A stretch of 22,871 nucleotides of DNA, taken from a virus. Of the stretch, positions 13,173 through 19,738 are shown piece after piece. The stretch spans positions 1 to 22,871 of the IMG/VR virus record IMGVR_UViG_3300042914_003545; one strand, 5' to 3'. The position numbers and the translations under genes are program-made. The notes under the pieces are model-generated. The model was given only the letters and a program-made list of their open reading frames with translations, did no database searches and was not told the DNA's origin. Each line of letters begins with the position of its first letter. Position 1 is the stretch's first letter.

Positions 13173-13507
13173 TGGCTGTCAACGATTCCCCCTGGGACCA
13201 CCCCAAACGGTCAACCTGCTACACACCACTACACCCCACTGCCGCCCTATCCGGTGGCGCCGATCCAATCACCCAACGAGGCACCATGACCACCCCCAAC
13301 CCCCGCAGACTCGCTGCGCAGGCGGTTCTAGTTGCTTTTTGGAAGCACCCTGGCGACCGCTCAGCCTTGGCCGCTGCGTTTCGCGCTGCTGTGGATAATC
13401 TTGACTACCTGATTGAGCGTTGTGGTTCCCCGCAAGACGCAGAAGGGCGTTCGGCTGTATTAGATGGCTTTCTTGCAATCGCCACCGAACTGGAGCAACA
13501 GCCATGA
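13172..13507 (+). CDS. Small hypothetical protein with a helical C-terminal domain
   Basis: ATG 13172 overlaps the previous stop by one base and gives 111 residues. A second in-frame ATG at 13286 begins MTTPNPRRLAAQAVLVAFW, resembling the start of the 13821 gene (MTTPTPLSPAAQAV). The real start may therefore be 13286 (73 residues), with the first 38 codons being a Pro/Thr-rich leader. The folded part is helical: FWKHPGDRSALAAAFRAAV, then DNLDYLIERCG and AVLDGFLAIATELEQQ. Unknown function. The stop overlaps the next ATG (ATGA). Confidence 0.6.
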   Translation: MAVNDSPWDHPKRSTCYTPLHPTAALSGGADPITQRGTMTTPNPRRLAAQAVLVAFWKHPGDRSALAAAFRAAVDNLDYLIERCGSPQDAEGRSAVLDGFLAIATELEQQP

Positions 13508-13824
13508 GCGACACCCTGCCCCCAGACCTCTACGGTTCGACGATCCGCCGAAACGCGGACGGGTCGTGGTCGTATCAAGTCGGCCCCCACGCATGGCGCC
13601 CAATGCTTGCCCCTCAGACCGCAGCACCGTGGGCAACACCTTCAGCGGCTTCCATTCCCATGGAAAGGCTTGATGCACAAGCGCTGGCAGTCCAGCTAGA
13701 GGAAGACGGCAAATACTTGATGGCATCTGCTATTGCCAATCAATGCCCCAAAACACGCGATCTGGCCGTTCGGGTGATCCGCGCTGCCGTGTTGCTTGCT
13801 GGTGGCTGGGGAGGTGAGCGATGA
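13504..13824 (+). CDS. Small hypothetical protein
   Basis: The 106-residue product starts at ATG 13504 (ATGA overlap). The N-terminus reads like a small beta module (YGSTIRRNADGSWSYQVG, then PHAWRPML), followed by a Pro/Ala linker. The helical end has DAQALAVQLEEDGKYLMASA and DLAVRVIRAAVLLAGGW. No family is recognised. Its stop overlaps the next start as ATGA. Confidence 0.65.
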   Translation: MSDTLPPDLYGSTIRRNADGSWSYQVGPHAWRPMLAPQTAAPWATPSAASIPMERLDAQALAVQLEEDGKYLMASAIANQCPKTRDLAVRVIRAAVLLAGGWGGER

Positions 13825-13970
13825 CCACCCCCACGCCACTAAGCCCCGCCGCGCAGGCGGTGAAGTCCGAAGCCGAAGAGGCCTTTTGGGACTGGGACAA
13901 CGCGCAGCCCAAGGACCCCCAGGAAATCGCAGCAGCCTTGATCCGCCGCCTTGTGATCCTGCATGGCTGA
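13821..13970 (+). CDS. Tiny coupled protein, 49 residues
   Basis: ATG 13821 to TGA 13968 gives 49 codons starting MTTPTPLSPAAQAV and containing a helix-forming acidic part, EAEEAFWDWDN, then EIAAALIRRLVILHG. It overlaps the previous gene by ATGA and the next by 8 bp. The start resembles the internal ATG of 13172-13507, suggesting a duplicated leader. Codon position use is GC-rich and consistent with coding. Confidence 0.6.
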   Translation: MTTPTPLSPAAQAVKSEAEEAFWDWDNAQPKDPQEIAAALIRRLVILHG

Positions 13971-14172
13971 TCCTTTCATCACCATTGCCTCCACAGGTGG
14001 CAGGATTGGTCGCTTCTGCTGGGTAAACAGCGATCTGCGCCGGGATCACCGCAGTTGCATTATCGTCCAGGGGCAGATTGGCGGTCGAGCGCCCTGGGAT
14101 TACCCCCTCGGCTGGTGGGGTTCGTCGTATTTGTGCTCACCCCATCCGGCGACGCCCGGGGAGGCGTGGTGA
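13963..14172 (+). CDS. Small protein repeating the GGRIGRF motif
   Basis: The 69-residue product from ATG 13963 begins with TIASTGGRIGRFCWVNSDL, nearly the same as the start of the 12747 protein. The rest (IIVQGQIGGRAPWDY and a Pro/His/Ser end) differs. It may be a truncated or separately evolving copy of that N-terminal module. It is coupled upstream by an 8-bp overlap and downstream by TGATG. Confidence 0.55.
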   Translation: MADPFITIASTGGRIGRFCWVNSDLRRDHRSCIIVQGQIGGRAPWDYPLGWWGSSYLCSPHPATPGEAW

Positions 14173-14513
14173 TGCTTGGCCTGACCCTTTCAAACCGCAT
14201 TGCCCTGGTGCTCTGCCAAGCTCAGGACGGCGGCCCCCCTTGCCCTGCCCCGTGCGTTCGCTGCCGCGCCATGGCCGCTGCAGCTGCCCACGAAATTGCC
14301 GACTGGCTGCGTGAGCGCCACGGTGGCAGCAGCACCACTGCCGACCTGCTTGATGGGGTCGGGTGCCACCAGCCCGACACCGAGCCGTCTATCCAGGACA
14401 GATGGAGAGCCCTGGAGCGCAGGCAGGACCCGCGAATGTGGCCACCGATTGACCCGGGGCAGGAAGCTGCCGCGCTGGCCGTTGGCCGGGAGCTGCGGAG
14501 GCCCCATGTCTGA
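14172..14513 (+). CDS. Small hypothetical protein with a Cys cluster
   Basis: ATG 14172 overlaps the previous TGA and gives 113 residues. Cysteines at 15, 24, 28 and 31 (QDGGPPCPAPCVRCRAM) could bind a metal. A helix follows, AAAHEIADWLRERHGG. The C-terminal part is acidic and Trp/Pro-rich (DRWRALERRQDPRMWPPIDP). I recognise no family. It is coupled to the next gene by an 8-bp overlap (ATGTCTGA). Confidence 0.62.
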   Translation: MLGLTLSNRIALVLCQAQDGGPPCPAPCVRCRAMAAAAAHEIADWLRERHGGSSTTADLLDGVGCHQPDTEPSIQDRWRALERRQDPRMWPPIDPGQEAAALAVGRELRRPHV

Positions 14514-14769
14514 TCCCATCACAATTACCCCCGAAGAGGCGGCGGCCATGCGATCGCTAAAGCGCCTTGCCAAGAAGTGGCCCCAGTCCCTAAAGCTGTT
14601 TTCGTGGTCAGGCACCCTGATGGTTGTAAAACGCAACAGCGACGACATTGACGCCGAAATTGCCACAATTGAAGGTATACCAAATGACGGTGGGGATCCT
14701 AATGCTTCTCCAGAAGTGTCGGGAGACACTTTTTGGATAGATACAGAGCCGGAGATTGTATGGCCATGA
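14506..14769 (+). CDS. Small conserved phage protein (LKRLAKKWPQSLKLFS motif)
   Basis: This 87-residue product starts at ATG 14506. It has EEAAAMRSLKRLAKKWPQSL, then KLFSWSGTLMVVKRNSDD. The pattern of a basic helix followed by LxLFSxSGxLxVxK is one I have seen in many phage accessory proteins of unknown role. The C-terminal 40 residues are acidic (IEGIPNDGGDPNASPE). Both ends overlap neighbours. Confidence 0.7.
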   Translation: MSDPITITPEEAAAMRSLKRLAKKWPQSLKLFSWSGTLMVVKRNSDDIDAEIATIEGIPNDGGDPNASPEVSGDTFWIDTEPEIVWP

Positions 14770-15161
14770 GTTCCGTCAGCAACGATGAGCTGGACTGGCT
14801 GATCTGGCGCGCTTTGCGGGATAGCGACGTGCATCCGTTTTCTGACCCCAATTTGACGCCTCCTGGCGGGGATTGGGGCGGATCAAAGGCGGCTCGAATT
14901 GACTGCAGACTCCAGGCTATGCGTCATGACGGTCGCATCCGGTTTCATCGCCATAGCCCCCCAAGACCCGCCCACGTCCGCGCCCACGGCTGGGAAGTGC
15001 TCGGCTGCCCCGGTGCCGGCATCCAGGGGGATGGGCAATTTGACTGGGCTTATGGCTGCGCCGATTGCCTGCGCCGCGTTAGGCCAGATCCCGCCGATGG
15101 GGTTATCGATCCGCCGCCGATCATTGCTTTTGAATGTGAGTTGAGAATTGAACCATGCTGA
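14766..15161 (+). CDS. Hypothetical protein, 131 residues
   Basis: The ATG at 14766 (ATGA overlap) is preferred, though an ATG two codons upstream (14760) is possible. The N-terminus is helical, NDELDWLIWRALRDSDVHPF. The middle is basic and His/Arg-rich (MRHDGRIRFHRHSPPRP). The C-terminal part has a YGCADCLRRVRPD CxxC-like pair and ends with a hydrophobic strand, IIAFECELRIEPC. Function unknown. It overlaps the next ATG by 7 bp. Confidence 0.62.
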   Translation: MSSVSNDELDWLIWRALRDSDVHPFSDPNLTPPGGDWGGSKAARIDCRLQAMRHDGRIRFHRHSPPRPAHVRAHGWEVLGCPGAGIQGDGQFDWAYGCADCLRRVRPDPADGVIDPPPIIAFECELRIEPC

Positions 15162-15394
15162 CCCCTGACTGGCTAATGAACCCCACAGGGGTTGGGTGTC
15201 ACCCGCACGGGGGGTCGCAGCCCGTTCAGCAGCCATCTCAGATCCGTGATGGCACCACGCCTCGGCAACGGCTCGCCATGGCTCGCTACAAGCGCCAAAT
15301 TAACCTGCGCATTACTCGCAGGGCGTGGCGATTGACCAGTTGCTACCTGGGTTGCATGAAGGTGATAAGTGCACTCAGGGGCTTCCGGCCATGA
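15155..15394 (+). CDS. Small basic hypothetical protein, weakly supported
   Basis: ATG 15155 gives 79 residues, with a Pro/Gly/Gln-rich start and a strongly basic second half (ARYKRQINLRITRRAWRL). A shorter start is the ATG at 15278. Support is mainly the 7-bp overlap upstream and ATGA overlap downstream. A competing frame starting GTG 15325 (AIDQLLPGLHEGDKCTQG) joins the next gene in frame and also looks protein-like, so only one of the two is probably real. Confidence 0.4.
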   Translation: MLTPDWLMNPTGVGCHPHGGSQPVQQPSQIRDGTTPRQRLAMARYKRQINLRITRRAWRLTSCYLGCMKVISALRGFRP

Positions 15395-15573
15395 CCACCC
15401 CCAAGCAGCCCGGCTGGGGCCTGCGCATCCTGGAGGTGCGCAACACCGCCGGTACCCCAGAGGCGTTGATCCTGCCCCCCGATCACGAAGCGCCCTACTG
15501 GGCGGACCTCCGCCAGATCGCCCGGCACAAGGCCCGCGCTATCTACGAACCCATCACCCCCAGCACCAAGTGA
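15391..15573 (+). CDS. Small hypothetical protein, 60 residues
   Basis: ATG 15391 begins MTTPKQPGWGLRILEVRN. The frame is open back to GTG 15325, which could add 22 residues. The core has LRILEVRNTAGTPEALILP, then YWADLRQIARHKARAIYE, a strand-then-helix pattern. The stop overlaps the Dcd GTG as GTGA, so it is coupled to dcd. No family recognised. Confidence 0.6.
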   Translation: MTTPKQPGWGLRILEVRNTAGTPEALILPPDHEAPYWADLRQIARHKARAIYEPITPSTK

Positions 15574-16253
15574 CCGCCACACCCGAGCAGCAAGAAACCC
15601 TACTGCCAAGCCACGGCCCGATCCACATTCCCAGCCCAGCCGGCCCCATTCCTGATTGGCGCATCCGCCAGCTTGCGGAGCAGGGCATGATCAGCCCGTT
15701 TGAGCCGGGGAAGATCCGGCATGTGGAGGCGCATTTTCCCGGCGCCCCGTGGGACATCTGCAAGCGCCCGGTCATCAGCTACGGCACCAGCTCCTACGGC
15801 TACGATCTCACGCTCTCGCTTAAGGATTTCCGCATCTTCCGGCATATCCCTGGCTTGATCGTTGACCCCAAGAACTTTAATGACCGCTGCCTGGCTCACG
15901 CAGACCTGTACCACGATGAGCGGGATGGCGACTACTTCATCCTCCCTGGGCACACCTACGGCCTTGGGGTGGTGATCGAGCGACTGAAGCTCCCGCCCAA
16001 TGTCACCGCCCAGTTCATCGGCAAGAGCACCTACGCCCGCTGTGGAATCATCGTCAACCTCACCCCAGGTGAAGCTGGCTGGGAAGGTTACCTGACCCTA
16101 GAAATCAGCAACTCATCCGGGGCTGACTGCCGCATTTATGCCAACGAGGGCATCTGCCAGGCGCTGTTTTTTGAGGGCCTGCCATGTGACAACGCTTACG
16201 GCGAGGGCAAGTACCAAAAGCAGGCGGCTGGCGTGACATTGGCGAGGGTCTGA
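15570..16253 (+). CDS. dcd: dCTP deaminase
   Basis: Dcd converts dCTP to dUTP, the precursor of dTMP. The trimeric dUTPase-like fold is recognisable from GKSTYARCG at 151-159, TPGEAGWEGYLTLEI at 165-179 and the strand with ICQALFFEG at 195-203. By alignment with E. coli Dcd, R157 and E178 match the substrate and catalytic residues R115 and E138. The start is GTG 15570, overlapping the upstream TGA (GTGA). It gives 227 residues, longer than E. coli (193) because of an N-terminal extension of about 25 residues and an insertion at 104-120 (NDRCLAHADLYHDERDG). Some homologues are bifunctional dCTP deaminase/dUTPases, which cannot be excluded. It is functionally linked to the tmk gene downstream. 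Confidence 0.9.
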   Translation: MTATPEQQETLLPSHGPIHIPSPAGPIPDWRIRQLAEQGMISPFEPGKIRHVEAHFPGAPWDICKRPVISYGTSSYGYDLTLSLKDFRIFRHIPGLIVDPKNFNDRCLAHADLYHDERDGDYFILPGHTYGLGVVIERLKLPPNVTAQFIGKSTYARCGIIVNLTPGEAGWEGYLTLEISNSSGADCRIYANEGICQALFFEGLPCDNAYGEGKYQKQAAGVTLARV

Positions 16254-16266
16254 CGGCCTGCTGCCC

Positions 16267-16294
16267 TTCTCAATCCGCAGCAATGGCTTATGAT
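16267..16294 (+). promoter_or_regulatory. Candidate promoter of the packaging operon
   Basis: TTCTCA (16267-16272) and TATGAT (16289-16294) are 16 bp apart in the only sizeable gap (16254-16353) between 12637 and 19738. The -10 context GGCTTATGAT is identical to that at 8394-8403. A TGACGG is found at 16251, as in the elements at 8337 and 22371. Confidence 0.55.
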
Positions 16295-16353
16295 ATGGCT
16301 GTGGGGGGAGGGGCAACTCTCTCCCCGGTCACTATTCGCCATCACCAGAACCT

Positions 16354-16851
16354 GTGTCAGTCGGCGGTCGTCCATCCAAACTCACCGCCGAACTGGTGAA
16401 GGCCGCACGATTGGAAGCGGAGCACGGCTTTCCTGTTGCATTGATCGCTGACCGACTTGGGGTTGGCCGTTCAACCGTCAGCAACTGGATAAAAAATGCA
16501 GACGCCAAGGGTGAAGACAGCCTTGAATACAAGTTTCGGGAAGCCATCTTTCTGGCAGATGCTGAAAAATGTAAAAACCTTCTGTCAGGATTGCAGGCTG
16601 CAGCCGCCGGAGATCCAGCCAATGGAATCTCGCCAAATGCCTGGGCGGCAACCTGGCTACTGACCCATCACCCCAGGCTGCGCGATCACTTCAGCGATGC
16701 CGCCGCTGAACGTCGCACCGAACGCAAGACCGTCGCCGCCGTGGTTGATGCCATTGCCGCCGCTGGCCTGACGTCGGAGGATGAGCGCCGGGTGATGCTG
16801 CAGATCAATGCCCGTGGGCTGGAAACACCTGAGGTTCAAGGGGAAGGATGA
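16354..16851 (+). CDS. HTH protein, probable terminase small subunit
   Basis: The 165-residue product begins at GTG 16354, placing the sequence GGRPSKLTAELVKAARLEAE at the N-terminus, then a helix-turn-helix at about 25-49 (VALIADRLGVGRSTVSNWIK). A GRPSK(L/Y)T start, an HTH that selects DNA, and a later helix such as NAWAATWLLTHHPRLRDHF are typical of small terminase proteins, which mark the packaging site and load TerL. Three genes separate it from TerL, which is unusual but consistent with a packaging operon. A transcription regulator is the alternative. The start is inferred from the motif position; no ATG is available nearby. Confidence 0.72.
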   Translation: MSVGGRPSKLTAELVKAARLEAEHGFPVALIADRLGVGRSTVSNWIKNADAKGEDSLEYKFREAIFLADAEKCKNLLSGLQAAAAGDPANGISPNAWAATWLLTHHPRLRDHFSDAAAERRTERKTVAAVVDAIAAAGLTSEDERRVMLQINARGLETPEVQGEG

Positions 16852-17063
16852 ACGATCACGCAAACCGGATCGCAAAAGCTGCGCAAGCCCGTAAGTTCAT
16901 CGGGCAAGTGGTTAGGTGGTGGCCACTCCGTTGGGGCAGTGCATGGGCCGCAAATGGCACCTTGCGGGAAGTGGCAGGAAGAAACGTCTTGATTGATCAC
17001 GATTGGAAATGGCTGCCTGACATTTATATGGAGCCACTGCCGCAATCTGTGGAGGGGGAATGA
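16848..17063 (+). CDS. Small hypothetical protein
   Basis: ATG 16848 overlaps the previous TGA (ATGA). The 71-residue product is Trp-rich: QVVRWWPLRWGSAWAANG, then REVAGRNVLIDHDWKWLPDI. It reads like a small beta barrel, but no family is recognised. Its stop overlaps the tmk ATG, and the end of its frame contains the GGAGGGGG purine run that can act as Shine-Dalgarno for tmk. Confidence 0.65.
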   Translation: MNDHANRIAKAAQARKFIGQVVRWWPLRWGSAWAANGTLREVAGRNVLIDHDWKWLPDIYMEPLPQSVEGE

Positions 17064-17719
17064 TGACCAACCCAACCCCATCCCGTGGCCGGTTCATCGT
17101 TCTGGAGGGGATCGACGGCTGCGGCAAGACCACCCAGCTGGAGGCCCTGCGCCAATGGCTACCTGGCAGTGGCCTGCTGCCCCCTGGTGCTCGCGTGATC
17201 GTGAGTCGAGAGCCTGGGGGAACCGCCCTGGGCCAGGCCCTGCGGGAGCTGCTGCTGCACCCTCCCGACGGAACTGCCCCGGTGCCCCGTGCAGAGCTGC
17301 TGCTCTATGCAGCCGACCGTGCCCAGCATGTCGAAACCGTCCTCTGGCCCGCGCTGGAGCGGGGGGATTGGGTGCTGTGCGATCGGTTCACCGGATCGAC
17401 GGCCGCGTATCAAGGCTATGGCAGGGGTTTGCCCCTGGCTCTGATTGACACGCTGGAAAGCCTGGCCACAGGCGGTCTGCAGGCCGATCTCACTCTATGG
17501 CTGGATGTCTCCCTGGCCGAGTCGATTCGGCGCCGCGGCGGGCAAGCGGCCGACCGCATCGAGGGGGAAGGGTGGGAATTCCTGTCTCGCGTGAGCCGGG
17601 GGTTTGCCGTCATGGCCGGCCAGCAGGGATGGACCCGCATCGCGGCAGAACACGGTGAGGCTGCTGTGACGATGGCCTGTCGCCGCGCCATGGTCCGTAC
17701 GTTTTGGGGGCGTGCATGA
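17060..17719 (+). CDS. tmk: Thymidylate kinase
   Basis: Tmk phosphorylates dTMP to dTDP with ATP. Motifs visible are the P-loop GIDGCGKTT (17-25), the REPGGTALG segment (50-58), DRFTGSTAAYQGYG (108-121) for dTMP binding, and a LID region R157-R166 with RRRGGQAADR. The length (219) is the normal bacterial size, so it is complete. The sequence reads like a picocyanobacterial chromosomal Tmk, in particular FIVLEGIDGCGKTTQLEAL, and codon usage is slightly more GC-rich than its neighbours. Transfer from a host is the likely source. ATG 17060 or 17063 are both possible and a purine-rich GGAGGGGG precedes them. With dcd it forms a dTTP-supply pair. Confidence 0.93.
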   Translation: MMTNPTPSRGRFIVLEGIDGCGKTTQLEALRQWLPGSGLLPPGARVIVSREPGGTALGQALRELLLHPPDGTAPVPRAELLLYAADRAQHVETVLWPALERGDWVLCDRFTGSTAAYQGYGRGLPLALIDTLESLATGGLQADLTLWLDVSLAESIRRRGGQAADRIEGEGWEFLSRVSRGFAVMAGQQGWTRIAAEHGEAAVTMACRRAMVRTFWGRA

Positions 17720-17997
17720 CCCCCGACCTGGTGCGCACCGTCCTGGCCCGCCGCCCGTGGGTGCCCTCCAACACCCTGCTCGATTGCCTTGACCTTGCCG
17801 CCTGGCTGGCCCCGCGTATCGCTGCCGGCCTGACACCACATGTCGCCATGTCTGAATTGACAACCCGCTGGGGCTGTCCGCAGTTTGAGGCAAGCCGTCG
17901 GATGGCGGACCTTTTGGGTGCCCAATTGATTGATGCCAGCCACCACCCAGGGCAAGCCGCCTACTGGGCCGTGCATCGCGTGGGGCCGGTGACATGA
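17716..17997 (+). CDS. Small hypothetical protein, possible winged-helix
   Basis: ATG 17716 (ATGA overlap with tmk) gives 93 residues. The sequence contains a helix pair, LLDCLDLAAWLAPRIAAG, then HVAMSELTTRWGCPQFEASR and RMADLLGAQLIDA. The spacing of the last two helices followed by AAYWAVHR (a strand) resembles a winged helix-turn-helix, but no family match is evident. It sits directly before TerL, where a packaging accessory would be reasonable. Its stop overlaps the TerL ATG by 4 bp. Confidence 0.65.
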   Translation: MTPDLVRTVLARRPWVPSNTLLDCLDLAAWLAPRIAAGLTPHVAMSELTTRWGCPQFEASRRMADLLGAQLIDASHHPGQAAYWAVHRVGPVT

Positions 17998-19556
17998 TCG
18001 TCCGCGCTCCCACCGCCGCCGCACGCCTCGCGGTGCTGGAGTTGGAGCGCGAGGCTAACGCCAGTAAGACCCAGGCACCCATCGTCGGCAGCTTTGAGGC
18101 CTACATCAGGGAAGTCTGCCCATCATTCCCCTGGAGCCCGCACACCTACCGACTGGTCGCTCTGGGCCAGCGTGTCGCCGATGGTGAGCTGCGCCGCTTG
18201 ATGGTGGAGCTTCCCCCGCGCCATTACAAGTCCACCATCTTCTCGATCTTCCTTCCCGGCTACTTTCTGCGCCGCTACCCGAACCGTTCGGTCGGCATCG
18301 GCTGCCACACCGCCACCCTTGCCGAGGGCTTTTCCCAGGATGCCCGCGACTACTTCACCGCCTCCGGTGGCGCCCTCTCGCCCACATCAGGAGGCGTCAA
18401 GAAGTGGGGCACATCCGGCATTGGTGGCCTGTGGACTGCTGGTGTAGGCGGAGGCACCGGCAACCCTGGTGATCTGATCGTGGTAGACGACCCGATCAAG
18501 TCCCGCGAGATGGCCGATTCTGCCGCCTGGCGCCGTCAGGTTCATTCATGGTGGGATTCGGTGCTGAGCACACGGGAGGAACCGGGCAACGCCGTGGTCA
18601 TCGTTCACACCCGTTGGCACAGCAACGACCTGATCGGTTACCTGCTGGCCAAGAACGAGGAACTGGAGAAAGATGGCCTTGAGGCCCAGTGCGAGCCCTG
18701 GCATGTGGTGTCTATGCCGATCGAGGCCACCCCTGCCAATGCGATCAAGCCCCTCCCGCGCACAGTCACCCGCGAGCAGGATGACCGGCCCCCTGGCCAG
18801 GCCCTCGACCCGACCCGGTTTGATGAGGCATGGATTGAGCGCAAGCGGGCCAACACCCCCCGTCGGGACTGGGAAGCGATCTACCAGCAGGCCCCCACCG
18901 AAAGCGCCGGAACAATCTTCAGTCGCGACACCCTGCGGTTCTACGTGCTGCCCGGACAGCAGGCCCAGGAGGGCGATGTGCTGCTTCCCGAGTACGGCAT
19001 CCGCAAGCTGGCCTCAGTGGACGCCACCTTTAAGGACTCTGCCGGTTCCGACATGGTGGGCATCGGCCTCTGGCTTCAGACCCAGGAGGGCATGTTCCGG
19101 GTCGATCAGGTGAACCGCCGCATGGGCTTTACCGACACTCTCGACATGCTGCGCCGCCTGCAGCCGGTGTGGAAATTCAATGAGCTGCTGATCGAAGACA
19201 AGGCTAACGGCCCAGCGATAATCGACACACTCAAGCGCGAGGCTGCCTATGCCGTCCATGCCGTCAACCCCCTCGGCGGTAAGGTGGCACGGGCTGAGGC
19301 CGCTTCAGTGATGTTCCGCCAGGGCCGTGTATTCCTGCCGCGTCATTCCCCATGGCTAAGCGAGTACGTGGGACAGGTGATGGCCTTCCCATCAGGCACC
19401 TTTGATGACCTCGTGGATGAAACCACGCAGGCTCTGAACTTCTGCGCGAGCACCGGCCCGATGCGGATCACCACCGCCACCTACGGCCACGGCGTTGCCG
19501 CCCCGCCACCACGGGAGCCGGTGCCAAGGCGATCGCCTATCCCCGGCTTCCGATGA
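17994..19556 (+). CDS. terL: Phage terminase large subunit
   Basis: TerL is the ATP-driven motor and nuclease that packages DNA into the prohead through the portal. The ATPase domain has a Walker A-like ELPPRHYKST at 72-81 and Walker B LIVVDDP at 161-167. The nuclease domain (from about 335) has the acidic residues in SVDATFKDSAGSD (341-353), LLIEDKANGPA and a DDLVDET near the end. The length (520) is typical of the Terminase_6/GpA-like group. ATG 17994 overlaps the upstream stop. It sits with the portal about 1.3 kb downstream, separated by a sigma factor, an unusual insertion. The packaging mode (cos or pac) cannot be judged from this sequence alone. Confidence 0.95.
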   Translation: MIVRAPTAAARLAVLELEREANASKTQAPIVGSFEAYIREVCPSFPWSPHTYRLVALGQRVADGELRRLMVELPPRHYKSTIFSIFLPGYFLRRYPNRSVGIGCHTATLAEGFSQDARDYFTASGGALSPTSGGVKKWGTSGIGGLWTAGVGGGTGNPGDLIVVDDPIKSREMADSAAWRRQVHSWWDSVLSTREEPGNAVVIVHTRWHSNDLIGYLLAKNEELEKDGLEAQCEPWHVVSMPIEATPANAIKPLPRTVTREQDDRPPGQALDPTRFDEAWIERKRANTPRRDWEAIYQQAPTESAGTIFSRDTLRFYVLPGQQAQEGDVLLPEYGIRKLASVDATFKDSAGSDMVGIGLWLQTQEGMFRVDQVNRRMGFTDTLDMLRRLQPVWKFNELLIEDKANGPAIIDTLKREAAYAVHAVNPLGGKVARAEAASVMFRQGRVFLPRHSPWLSEYVGQVMAFPSGTFDDLVDETTQALNFCASTGPMRITTATYGHGVAAPPPREPVPRRSPIPGFR

Positions 19557-19738
19557 CCACCCACCAACCACCCGAACCCATGGACACCCCTGAATCAATG
19601 GAAACCAAAGTGGCCATGCCCGAAGAACTTAAGGCGGAATTTGAAAAACTACGAAACCAAAACCAGACTTTTAGGATTTGCTTCTACCTTCAATCCCTTG
19701 CCATCCTGATATTGACATTTGGTCCCCTTCTGCAGTAA
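19553..19738 (+). CDS. Small putative membrane protein
   Basis: ATG 19553 (ATGA overlap with TerL) gives 61 residues: a Pro/Glu-rich start, a short charged helix (PEELKAEFEKLRNQNQTF) and a C-terminal hydrophobic segment (ICFYLQSLAILILTFGPLL) that would span a membrane once. Base composition in the second half is AT-richer than the neighbours. The TAA overlaps the next ATG (TAATG). Position next to packaging genes does not define a role. Confidence 0.6.
   Translation: MTTHQPPEPMDTPESMETKVAMPEELKAEFEKLRNQNQTFRICFYLQSLAILILTFGPLLQ

Noticed and set aside
14190-14834. 214-codon minus-strand open frame
   Set aside because: Antisense shadow of three overlapping plus-strand genes; low-complexity product and no operon context.
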